From assembly GCA_036403815.1 (NCBI GenBank), contig DASWQH010000009.1:4111-68110 (forward strand): a stretch of DNA of 64,000 nucleotides. The letters are read 5' to 3'. This document shows positions 34,494 to 43,000 of the stretch, piece after piece (within the stretch, counting starts at the first letter, position 1; every line of letters begins with the position of its first letter). Source of the DNA: JACVRN01 sp036403815. GTDB taxonomy: Bacteria > Acidobacteriota > Blastocatellia > Pyrinomonadales > Pyrinomonadaceae. The notes below the pieces were generated by a model that worked only from the letters and a program-made list of their open reading frames with translations, was not told the origin of the DNA and ran no database searches. A program made the position numbers and the translations under genes.

Positions 34494-34937
34494 ATGGCAC
34501 GAATCGATCCATTACGCAATTTCCGATACCGGCTTGAGATCGACAGCGTTACGCAGGCCGGTTTCAGCGAAGTGATGATCGCCGAAACGACGATCGACGC
34601 CGTTGATTATCGCGAGGGCACTGACCCGCCGCACGTGAGAAAACTTAGTGGCCTCACGAAATACGGAAACATCACGCTGAAGTGGGGCTTGACCATCGGC
34701 GGTAGCGCACTCGACCTCTTCAGGTGGCACGCCGATATCTCCGCGGGTCAGATCAAAGAGAAGCGCAAGAAAGTGGTTATCGTAGTCCAGGACGAGGCGG
34801 GCGTTGATAGTGCGCGGTTCGTTATTACAGACGCCTGGCCCATTAAGTATGACCCTAGCGACCTCAATGCCAAGGGTAACGAGGTACTGATTGAGCTGCT
34901 CGAACTCGCCAACGAGGGCATCGAGCGCGTAGCTTAA
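34494..34937 (+). CDS. eCIS inner tube protein (gp19-like)
   Basis: A 147-residue tube protein: DPLRNFRYRLEIDSVTQAGF, SEVMIAETTIDAVDYREGTD, LSGLTKYGNITLKWGLT and the C-terminal NEVLIELLELANEGIERVA. It should stack as hexameric rings inside the sheath. It is the first of two tube paralogues in the operon, so it is likely the main tube (Pvc1-like). Confidence 0.93.
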   Translation: MARIDPLRNFRYRLEIDSVTQAGFSEVMIAETTIDAVDYREGTDPPHVRKLSGLTKYGNITLKWGLTIGGSALDLFRWHADISAGQIKEKRKKVVIVVQDEAGVDSARFVITDAWPIKYDPSDLNAKGNEVLIELLELANEGIERVA

Positions 34938-34952
34938 AAAGGGGAGGCTAAC

Positions 34953-35345
34953 ATGAGCACCACGCATACCGGCTTCCAGACCGAGATCGAATTCGAATTG
35001 CCCAAGGGCTACGTGGACGAGGCGGGGACGCTGCATCGGCGCGGAACCATGCGTCTCGCCACGGCTGCCGACGAGATTCTGCCACTTCGCGATCCGCGCG
35101 TGCAGCAGAACGAAGCCTATCTCGCGGTGATTGTCCTGGCGCGCGTCGTCATTCGTCTCGGCTCTTTGCCGGAGATCCATACCGGCGTCATCGAGAACCT
35201 GTACGCCTCAGACCTCGGCTACCTACAACGGCTGTATGAAAAGTTCAACGCCAGCGACGACGCCGAGCCGGAGCTGGTGTCCGAAAAACAATGGGCGACC
35301 GGAGGCAAAGCGTTGCGGAGGATTACCGCCGTGGGGGAAGCTTGA
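34953..35345 (+). CDS. Phage-tail assembly protein-like (eCIS)
   Basis: A 130-residue protein resembling tail-assembly chaperones (TIGR/PF10109-like): EFELPKGYVDEAGTLHRRG, TMRLATAADEILPLRDPRVQ, LAVIVLARVVIRLGSLPEI and FNASDDAEPELVSEKQW. Such proteins guard the tube or tape-measure protein during assembly. Its stop overlaps the TTG start of the next small gene. Confidence 0.7.
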   Translation: MSTTHTGFQTEIEFELPKGYVDEAGTLHRRGTMRLATAADEILPLRDPRVQQNEAYLAVIVLARVVIRLGSLPEIHTGVIENLYASDLGYLQRLYEKFNASDDAEPELVSEKQWATGGKALRRITAVGEA

Positions 35346-35536
35346 AGGCCTATCCCGTGAAGTCGTTGTACGAGGAGATGGCCTTTATCGCTTGCCACTT
35401 TCATTGGTCTTACGGCGAGCTAATGCAGCTTGAGCATCACGAGCGCCGACGTTGGTGCCGGGAGATATCGGCAATTAACCGCGTCCTCGACGGCGCTCCC
35501 GCTAATCTTTTTGAAGTAGGGAGCAGACCACGATGA
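35342..35536 (+). CDS. Small eCIS protein (DUF6760-like)
   Basis: A 64-residue protein with YPVKSLYEEMAFIACHFHWS, then MQLEHHERRRWCREISAIN. This is the HFHW...H.ERRRW pattern of a small family found in eCIS and tail loci. The start is a TTG at 35342 placed directly after gggggaagc and overlapping the previous stop; the frame extends further upstream to 35291, but the overlap and spacing favour the TTG. The role is unknown, possibly an assembly factor. Confidence 0.7.
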   Translation: MKAYPVKSLYEEMAFIACHFHWSYGELMQLEHHERRRWCREISAINRVLDGAPANLFEVGSRPR

Positions 35537-35958
35537 CACGTCAGGATCCGCTGCGCGGATTTCGCTTCCTCGTCGAGATAGAAGGAATTACGAGCGGAGG
35601 CTTCACGCGAGTCAAGGGTCTCTCTCGCGAAGTGAAGTACGAATCTTACCGCGAGGGCGGCGTCATCGAGTACGAGCATAAGCTGATCACGCAGGTCTCG
35701 TACCCGGTAGTCGTTCTAGAGCGCGGTTTAGCCCTCGAAGATTTGTGGAACTGGGCCCTTGCCACTGCCGACGGCGAAGTCCGGCGCAGGACGATCCGTA
35801 TCCGCCTTCAGAACGAAGCGAACGAGAAGAAGTGGGCGTGGCAGGTTGAGTATGCGCTGCCGGTGAAGTGGACAGCGTCGGACCTGGACGCGCAGGCTTC
35901 GCCAGTAGTGATGGAAACCCTGGAACTTGCTCACCACGGACTGAGGAAGGCGACATGA
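35533..35958 (+). CDS. eCIS second tube protein (gp19-like, Pvc5-type)
   Basis: A 141-residue tube paralogue: DPLRGFRFLVEIEGITSGGF, TRVKGLSREVKYESYREGG and SPVVMETLELAHHGLRKAT. In studied eCIS the second tube protein forms the ring that joins tube to baseplate. It overlaps both neighbours by 4 bp (ATGA). Confidence 0.9.
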   Translation: MTRQDPLRGFRFLVEIEGITSGGFTRVKGLSREVKYESYREGGVIEYEHKLITQVSYPVVVLERGLALEDLWNWALATADGEVRRRTIRIRLQNEANEKKWAWQVEYALPVKWTASDLDAQASPVVMETLELAHHGLRKAT

Positions 35959-36926
35959 AATATGATCGTGGCAAATGGCTGTACGGGACATTCCTACTGG
36001 TGGCGCGCGACGCGGCCAGGCGCTTCGCGTTTGGTCATGGCAGCGGAAAGGGCCGACGCGGTTCATGGCACCCACTGATCCTACGATGGAGGCAGCGTCG
36101 CAAGCGTCAGAGGGAACTGCCAACTGCTCGCGCAGCCACTTCTGGGTCAATCTTATGGTTCCCGAAATTTCATTTTCATTACGCCACGTATCTTAGCAAT
36201 CGAAAATGGCGTGACCGCGCCTCTGGCTCCGTACCAGCGACAGGTGTTTCGGAAACTCGAATAGTGCTGGATCAACCTTGGAAGTACGTGCGAGGCGCCG
36301 AGCTTTCACGCCAACCGCATTGGGCCTACCGCCCTTTGCGTCTCTTCCACGCAGGCCAAGGTTCCTGGCCGAAGATCGATGCCGGGTTGTCGATTTCACC
36401 AGGCTCGTCGCAACCACGCGTTACGCACTCAACTGCGCCGCCAGCCGCGGGTCGCCCGCCCGGGACGCCATTCGGAACGAGGCCGCAAGTCTTTCGCGCG
36501 CGCATGAAGAGGGAGGAGCGCTCGCAACCTTTTCAAACGCAGTCGCGAATTTGGGAGCACTGGCTACAGATCTTTCGCGCGCGGCTGCCGACGCATGGTG
36601 ATCGCCTTCCGCATCGTACGCCCAAGCCTAGAGCTGTGCGAGTGAAGTTCGATGCTACTGAAGAACTTGTATGGCACCGCGCGAAGCGTCCGCCGACGGA
36701 AGTCGTTGACGTCGAGCATCAACAAGCGACTTTCGATTCTTTTGACCGTCCCGGCGTGCGCAGTTTCCAAAGCCAGGAGGTGCTTAATTCGTCACCTTCG
36801 TCCGAGCGAGCGGTGCTGTTGCCGATAACAAAACTCGATCCGAGCTTCGTTGACCGATTGACAGACGACGTGATTCGCCGCGTAGAACAACGCGCACGAA
36901 TTGAGCGCCAGCGGCGCGGACTCTGA
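35955..36926 (+). CDS. eCIS-associated protein with a conserved C-terminal tail
   Basis: A 323-residue, arginine- and proline-rich, probably poorly ordered protein. Its last 30 residues (LLPITKLDPSFVDRLTDDV, then IRRVEQRARIERQRRGL) resemble the short helical tail seen in proteins at this place in other eCIS and tail loci. The rest has no recognisable domain. The ATG at 35955 overlaps the tube stop by 4 bp; the frame extends further upstream but over the tube gene. It may link tube and baseplate. Confidence 0.6.
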   Translation: MKYDRGKWLYGTFLLVARDAARRFAFGHGSGKGRRGSWHPLILRWRQRRKRQRELPTARAATSGSILWFPKFHFHYATYLSNRKWRDRASGSVPATGVSETRIVLDQPWKYVRGAELSRQPHWAYRPLRLFHAGQGSWPKIDAGLSISPGSSQPRVTHSTAPPAAGRPPGTPFGTRPQVFRARMKREERSQPFQTQSRIWEHWLQIFRARLPTHGDRLPHRTPKPRAVRVKFDATEELVWHRAKRPPTEVVDVEHQQATFDSFDRPGVRSFQSQEVLNSSPSSERAVLLPITKLDPSFVDRLTDDVIRRVEQRARIERQRRGL

Positions 36927-36933
36927 GCGCAAA

Positions 36934-37632
36934 ATGAGCAAAGCCCAACTCAAGAAGGCAACTATCACGGTAATGGATGGCGCGCATAAGGGCGACGTCA
37001 TTACAGCGCTGTTTAATCCCACTGAGTACAGCTTCGAACGAACCAATTCTTACAAGGCCATTGCCGTGCCGGGTCTCGGCTCGCCTTTGCTTCAGTTTGT
37101 GAATGGCGAGTCTGACCATCTCAGCATGGATCTGTTTCTAGACGATTACACAGATCCCAAAGGGCCGACATCGCTGCAACAAAAAGAAGAGAAACCTCTT
37201 ACGAAGCGGCTAGACGCGCTTTTCAGCCTGCTCGAAATCGATCGCGACTTGCACGCCCCGCCCACGGTGCGCTTCAACTGGGGAACGCTTGGTTTCCGCG
37301 CCGTCATCGAGAAGTTAAGCCGCAAGGTAACGATGTTCTATCCCGACGGTACACCGGCACGGGCAACGATCTCGGTCAGCTTCAAAGAATATCGCCCGCT
37401 TACTGAGCAACTTAGAACACCGCGGCGCGAGTCAGCCGACAAGACCAAGCGCCGTGTGGTGGTCGGCCGAGAGCGTCTCTGGTTTATCGCTGCGCGTGAA
37501 TACGACGATGCGAACGAATGGACGCGGATAGCCGTCGCCAACGACCTGGACGATCCGCGCGAGATCGAGCCCGGCGACTGGCTCCTGCTTCCGCCAATTG
37601 AGAATTCGAATGGAACTAACAACGCTCGCTAA
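36934..37632 (+). CDS. eCIS LysM-domain tube adaptor (Pvc7-like)
   Basis: A 232-residue protein. The N-terminal part has ITALFNPTEYSFERTNSYK and FLDDYTDPKGPTSLQQKEE, the middle has VRFNWGTLGFRAVIEKLSRK and ATISVSFKEYRPLTEQL. The end is a LysM-like motif, RLWFIAAREYDDANEWTRIA, then DDPREIEPGDWLLLPP. It connects the tube to the central spike. I chose the ATG at 36934; a TTG at 36901 would overlap the previous gene further. Confidence 0.88.
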   Translation: MSKAQLKKATITVMDGAHKGDVITALFNPTEYSFERTNSYKAIAVPGLGSPLLQFVNGESDHLSMDLFLDDYTDPKGPTSLQQKEEKPLTKRLDALFSLLEIDRDLHAPPTVRFNWGTLGFRAVIEKLSRKVTMFYPDGTPARATISVSFKEYRPLTEQLRTPRRESADKTKRRVVVGRERLWFIAAREYDDANEWTRIAVANDLDDPREIEPGDWLLLPPIENSNGTNNAR

Positions 37633-38716
37633 AACCTATCGCGAGTTCTACGCGCCGTGTTACGTCGTACGCATCGGGCGTGCGGACCTCATGCGCGACC
37701 TCGCCGTTGCAGTTAGCCAGGTTGAAGTTGACCTAATGCTGGGGGCGGCATCGCGTTTTAGTTTCACGGCCACCGATTGTTACAGCCATAAGTTGCACGC
37801 CTTTCAGACGGGTAGGGGCGACGACCTGTTGAAAACTCTTACCTTCGGTGCCGAAGTAGAAGTTTACATGGGATACGGAGACACAAAATCTGCCCCGATT
37901 GCGGTGAGCGGAATGATCACCGAAATCACCACCAACTTTCCCGAGAGCGGCTCTCCGGAGCTTTCTATCGCCGGTTTCGATCATGGATTTCCGCTCACGA
38001 TCGGCAAGAACTCTAGTACCTTGTCGGACGCCAGGGACAGCGATTTTGCACAAAAGATTGCGAGCTTTAATAACCTCAATGCAACCATAGAGGCCACCAG
38101 TGGACAGCACAAGAAGATTGAGCAGAACCAGGAAAGCGACTGGGAGTTTCTAAAAAAACTTGCCGACCGCAATCACTTCGAGCTCTACGTGGACGAGCGC
38201 AAGACTTTGCATTTCGCAAGGCCGAACGACAAGGCTGGCGCGGTGGTTCGGCTCGTTTACGGTGAAGGACTCCTGAGCTTCAAGCCAGAGGCGAACCTCG
38301 CCGGACAGGTTTCGAAGGTTGAGGTCTATGGCTGGGACACAAAGACGAAAAAGCCCATCATCGGCGTCGCCAGCGCGGGAGAAGAATCCGGACTGAGCGG
38401 CAAGAGCGCAGGCCAGCAGCTCAACTCGTTCGTTCGTGATCCAACCAAACGACCAACCCTGCGGATAAGGCAGCCGGTATTCACGCAGGCCGAAGCCGAC
38501 CAGCGGGCCAAAGCTGCTCTTAACGAGCGCGCCAAGCAATTTCTGACGGGCGAGGCAGAGTCGATTGGCTTGCCTGAGGTGCGGCCAGACCGCAATGTCG
38601 AGCTTGCTAGTCTTGGCGTGCCGTTTTCCAAGACCTACTACATTCAGCAGGCCACTCACAAGATCGACGCCAACGGCTATCGCACTAGATTCAAAGTAAA
38701 GGAGACGGGATTATGA
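37610..38716 (+). CDS. eCIS hub protein (phage late control D / gp27-like)
   Basis: A 368-residue hub protein: YVVRIGRADLMRDLAVAVSQ, VEVYMGYGDTKSAPIAVSG, MITEITTNFPESGSPELSIA, SDWEFLKKLADRNHFELYVD. These are the conserved strands of the gp27/late-control-D family. It forms the first part of the central spike complex together with the OB-fold gene downstream, which it overlaps by 4 bp (ATGA). The ATG at 37610 lies inside the end of the LysM gene. Confidence 0.9.
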   Translation: MELTTLAKTYREFYAPCYVVRIGRADLMRDLAVAVSQVEVDLMLGAASRFSFTATDCYSHKLHAFQTGRGDDLLKTLTFGAEVEVYMGYGDTKSAPIAVSGMITEITTNFPESGSPELSIAGFDHGFPLTIGKNSSTLSDARDSDFAQKIASFNNLNATIEATSGQHKKIEQNQESDWEFLKKLADRNHFELYVDERKTLHFARPNDKAGAVVRLVYGEGLLSFKPEANLAGQVSKVEVYGWDTKTKKPIIGVASAGEESGLSGKSAGQQLNSFVRDPTKRPTLRIRQPVFTQAEADQRAKAALNERAKQFLTGEAESIGLPEVRPDRNVELASLGVPFSKTYYIQQATHKIDANGYRTRFKVKETGL

Positions 38717-39351
38717 CGCCAATGGGAGAGGGGCCGCGTGAAACCGCGCATGAAGCTGGCGGATATGTAAAAGGTGTGGCGGTCGCGCTCGTTACCCAGA
38801 ACAACGACCCTGAGAAGTTGTGCCGTGTGAAAGTTAGATTTCCCTGGCACGAGCAGCCGAGCGAAAGCTACTGGGCCCGGCTTAGCGTGCCGATGGCTGG
38901 AAACGATCGCGGCTTCGTGATGATCCCGGAGGTTGGCGACGAGGTGTTGGTCGCCTTCGACCGCGAGGATTTGCGCTTTCCATACGTGCTGGGCGCGTTG
39001 TGGAATGGAAAGGACAAGCCTCCCATCGCGAACGACGACGGTAAGAACGACAAGCGAAAGATCCAATCGCGGAAAAAACACTACTTGCTATTCGACGACG
39101 GAGCAAGTGGCAAGGTGGAACTGCTTCACGAGAAAGGCCGCAAGATCGTTTTCGATGACAACGGCTTCACTGTCGAGGACGAAAATGGAAACGTGGTGAA
39201 AGTTGACAGCAACAGTGGTGCGATGACTATAGAGGCGAAAGGGCAGCTCAACATCAGAGCAGCCACGATCAGTATCGAAGCGACCGGAACACTCGAGCTC
39301 AAGGCCAGCGCAACACTCACTGTTCGCGGCGCGCTCGTGAACATTAACTAA
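38713..39351 (+). CDS. eCIS spike protein (gp5/VgrG OB-fold with beta-helix tail)
   Basis: A 212-residue protein. The OB-fold has VAVALVTQNNDPEKLCRVKV, FVMIPEVGDEVLVAFDREDL and FPYVLGALWNGKDKPP. The C-terminal 80 residues alternate short strands (NGFTVEDENGNVVKVDSNSG, then IRAATISIEATGTLELKAS) as in a triple-stranded beta-helix needle. No lysozyme domain is present. The hub and spike are separate genes here, unlike the fused VgrG of type VI secretion. Confidence 0.9.
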   Translation: MTPMGEGPRETAHEAGGYVKGVAVALVTQNNDPEKLCRVKVRFPWHEQPSESYWARLSVPMAGNDRGFVMIPEVGDEVLVAFDREDLRFPYVLGALWNGKDKPPIANDDGKNDKRKIQSRKKHYLLFDDGASGKVELLHEKGRKIVFDDNGFTVEDENGNVVKVDSNSGAMTIEAKGQLNIRAATISIEATGTLELKASATLTVRGALVNIN

Positions 39352-39362
39352 GGCGGAAGACG

Positions 39363-39659
39363 ATGGGACAACCGGCCGCACGCGTCGGCGACATGACCAG
39401 CCACGGAACGCCACTGGTGCCGGGCCCGGGCTGTCCCACGGTGTTGATTGGCGGCCAGCCAGCATGGCGTGCGACCGCGGATACGCACGTCTGTCCGTTG
39501 GTCGATGGTGTCAAGCCACACGTCGGTGGCGTAGTGGCCGTGGGCAGCGTGACCGTGATGATCTGCGGGCTGCCCGCCGCGCGACAAGGTGACATGGTGG
39601 TGGAGGTGGGTGCTCCCAATGCGATCGCGCTGGGTTGCCTGACGGTGATGATCGGATGA
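39363..39659 (+). CDS. PAAR-domain spike tip
   Basis: A 98-residue PAAR protein: PAARVGDMTSHGTPLVPGPG, PTVLIGGQPAWRATADTHVC and GLPAARQGDMVVEVGAPNAI. The histidines and cysteine that bind the tip metal ion are visible. It has no effector extension, so the tip only sharpens the spike. Confidence 0.93.
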   Translation: MGQPAARVGDMTSHGTPLVPGPGCPTVLIGGQPAWRATADTHVCPLVDGVKPHVGGVVAVGSVTVMICGLPAARQGDMVVEVGAPNAIALGCLTVMIG

Positions 39660-39663
39660 TTGG

Positions 39664-40089
39664 ATGAACAATAGCGATTCCATCGAACGAAAGGACTTCC
39701 TTGGCCGCGGCTGGGCGATGCCCGTCCAACTCGATCCGCGCACGGGCCAGGTCGCCAGCGTTGCCTACGAGGAAGACATTCGACAGTCGATCCTGATCAT
39801 TCTAGAGACCGCGCCCGGCGAGCGAGTGATGCGGCCCAACTTCGGCTGCGGCATTCACGAGATGGTGTTCACCGCGGTTGACAGTACTGCAATCGAACTC
39901 ATCCGTTCAACCGTCCAAGAAGCGCTCGTCCGTTGCGAAGCGCGCATCGATGTTCTGAACATCACGGTTGACGAGGAAGCGACAAGTGAAGGCAAGTTAC
40001 TGGTCGAGATCGAGTATCGCGTGCGCAAGACTAACCAGACCGGCAATCTTGTTTTCCCGTTCTACTTCCGCGAGGGAGGACGGGCATGA
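39664..40089 (+). CDS. Baseplate wedge protein (gpW/gp25-like, Pvc9)
   Basis: A 141-residue gp25 protein: YEEDIRQSILIILETAPGER, VMRPNFGCGIHEMVFTAVDS and EALVRCEARIDVLNITVDEE. It contacts sheath and baseplate in the tail-like machine. It overlaps the baseplate-J gene by 4 bp. Confidence 0.93.
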   Translation: MNNSDSIERKDFLGRGWAMPVQLDPRTGQVASVAYEEDIRQSILIILETAPGERVMRPNFGCGIHEMVFTAVDSTAIELIRSTVQEALVRCEARIDVLNITVDEEATSEGKLLVEIEYRVRKTNQTGNLVFPFYFREGGRA

Positions 40090-43000
40090 AGGCACCGCAT
40101 GCACCACGGCTCGACGAGCGACGTGCCGCAGAGTTCTCCGCGGAGCTGCAAGAGCGCGCGCGGGCGTGGATTCCCGCGTGGGGACTCACCGATGGCGAAC
40201 ACGATTTCGGGCGCGCGTTGTTGGAGATCGCAGCCCGCTTCAATTCTGAAGTTGCCGAGCGTCTCGACGGCGCAGGCGAGAAGATGCGTCGCGGTCTTCT
40301 AGACTGGCTTGGCGTACGCGGGGAAGCGGCGCGACCGGCGCGAATGCCTGTTGTGTTTAAGTTGGCAGACACCGCGCGAGAAAGTGTGCTGGCTTCGGCG
40401 CCGGTGCGAATGCAGGCAGATGCTGGCGGTACGCCAGTCGTTTTCGAAACCGAAAAAGACGTGCGTGTCGTGCCTGGCAGCCTCGAAGTTGTTGTCGGTG
40501 TCGATGCAGACAACGACGCGTTTTTTCTTCCGCCGCCGGGTCTAAGTGACCTTAATCCACTTGAGTCATTGCCAACGCAGTGGCAGGTGAAAAGCTTCGC
40601 AGCGACTGGCGTCACCAACTTTCAACTTGACCCGGAAGCGGGACTGCTGCCAGACACGATTATTGAAGCCGCCAGCCAACAATACCGGATCGTTAAAGCT
40701 GACAAGGACCTCGTGACGATTGACAGGCCGCTGGTCAACGCTCTGGACGGAGGGTCTGTTGTCACCAAAGTTACGACGTTCTCTCCCTTCGACGGCAGAA
40801 CCTTCAACCAACAGCAGCACGCGCTTTACCTCGGCGATTCAGAACTTCTGAACGTAGAAGCAGAAGCCACGATCGAAGTCGTCGGCGCGTCGGCGCTGCG
40901 CGAGGGCTTTGTCTGGGAGTACTGGGGCAAACTCGGTGACGATGACGAAGAGAAATGGCAGCCGCTCAAATTAGCAAAAGATCAGAAGGCCAACGGAGTG
41001 GTCTTGGAGAAACCGAAGGGCGAGGTCGTGGAACGCGAAATCGGCGGCAAGAAGGGTCGCTGGATCCGCGCCTTTGTCCAGACGATTAGGCCCGATGCCA
41101 GTCCGATTAATGTCGAAGACTTCAGTTTGCGCATCAACGCTTCTGCCTGCGGAAATGACCCGACCATTTGCCCGCCAGTCACGGTTACTGAGTCGCCCAA
41201 AGCGGAGGCACTGGCAAATAGTACTCCGCTCGTTTTGGACAACATCTTTCTTCCTCTGGGAAGAGAACCGCGCCAGTTCGACGCGTTTTATCTAGGATCA
41301 TCTGAAGCGTTTTCGAAAAAAGGCGCACAGGTTCGCATCTGTTTCGAACTGGCCGATCCGACATTCGCGTCGCTTGCAGCAGTTCGCGGTACAGGACAAT
41401 TTGCCAACAACGTTTTGGCTGGCATTGGCAGAGACCACGCGCTCCACCTGTTTCAGTTTGTTCTGCCGGACGCAACCGTTTCAAGATTTCGCGACCGCGA
41501 CCCGTTACGACCGCCGATACCCGGCGACTCCGGTGCTGTGCCCACATCAACAAAACCCATTGGCTTAAATCCGAAATGCAGGCCTGTCATTACAACCGTC
41601 AACAACGACTTCTTTGTCGACGTCGCATCCGGTGGAACGATCTGGACGTGGCACGAGAGCGCTGGCGACGGAAAGTTGAGCGGCTGGAAAGCATTTGATC
41701 CTCTGCCCGAACCTCCGAAAGATCCCGCGCGCATTGACGACATTGTCCCTGTAAACATCGCCAATACGCGAGTGGTGTTCAGCAGTTGTCGGTTATTTGT
41801 ACATGACGGAACTGAGTGGTCGCAGAAAGAAACGAAAGACGTTACCGGCGCCCCGACTAATCCGCCGCCAGTGACCCTGGTTACCTTGGCCCCTGTCTTG
41901 GAAGACACAGGCGGTGGTCTAGACGGTCTGAAGGCTGGTGCAGACATGATCGGAGTTTCGGACGACAACCTGCTCTATCGGGTCACCACCGCCGGGGATT
42001 GCACTTCTTTGCCGCTTGTCTTCGGTCTAAATGATGAGGAACTGGTTGATGCAGGAACTGCGCCGCAAAACTCGACCTGCAACATCGGCGCAATGCGGCC
42101 CGCGACGCTTAAGTTTGGCGCGACGCTGGTGGTCGTCACAGCCAACGACGCTCGTGACAAACTGGTCATGTATCGAGGTGACCCTGATTCAAATATTGCG
42201 CCGCAGGTTCATCGCATCGATCTGCAAGATCAGCTCATTGGCACGACAGTGGAAATCTCGTTTGTAAAAGGCGAACCGCAGTTCTCCGTGTTGTGTGAGA
42301 CCCCGGCTGGTGCCACTTATGTTGCCTCGTGGCAGCCGTTCGCTACCGGCATCATTGTGAAAGACATCCTCTTCAGATCAAACATCTCCAGTTTAGGAAG
42401 CCTCGCTGGGCCACCGATCACGCTACCGACCCACATCGTGGCGCCGGGCGCGCGTGGCGATCTTTTCGTTGCTCCGTTTTATCGTTTACAGCGGCATGAA
42501 CTTCAAATGCCGGCTGTGAACGCGGACGAAGATGGTGTCGTGCTTTCGTCAACCGTTAACCCATTCGTTACGGATGATGTGTTCTCGATCGACACTAGAA
42601 CAGACGCCTATTTAGTTAATGACCCGATGACCATTCCGCCGGATCCGGAATTCCTATACCCGGTCAAACCTCCTTTTATTGGTGCAGTGGGCAACGATCC
42701 AGAGTTGCGCGCTTATCGTCGCGATCTTCCTCTTCCCCCTAACCCACCCTTCAATGGCAACATCAACGATTCAACCCATTTCCAACTGGACCCCGGAGAT
42801 ACGAAAACGGTCGAGGGTACATTTCTTCTAATTAATGACCCGACCGGTCTTGTAGTCCGAAAAGTGAACTCAATCCAGGCTGGCGTGGCAGTATTGGCTC
42901 CCGCTCTTCTCTCAAACAATGGCACGGCAGATTACTGGGAACCAGAAGCAGTCACTGGTCGCGTCGCGCCGGTTATTCGACTCGACCCGTTGACCAGTGG

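Noticed and set aside
35868..35954. Longer start for the 35955 gene
   Set aside because: It would overlap the tube gene by 91 bp, while the ATG at 35955 gives the usual 4-bp overlap.
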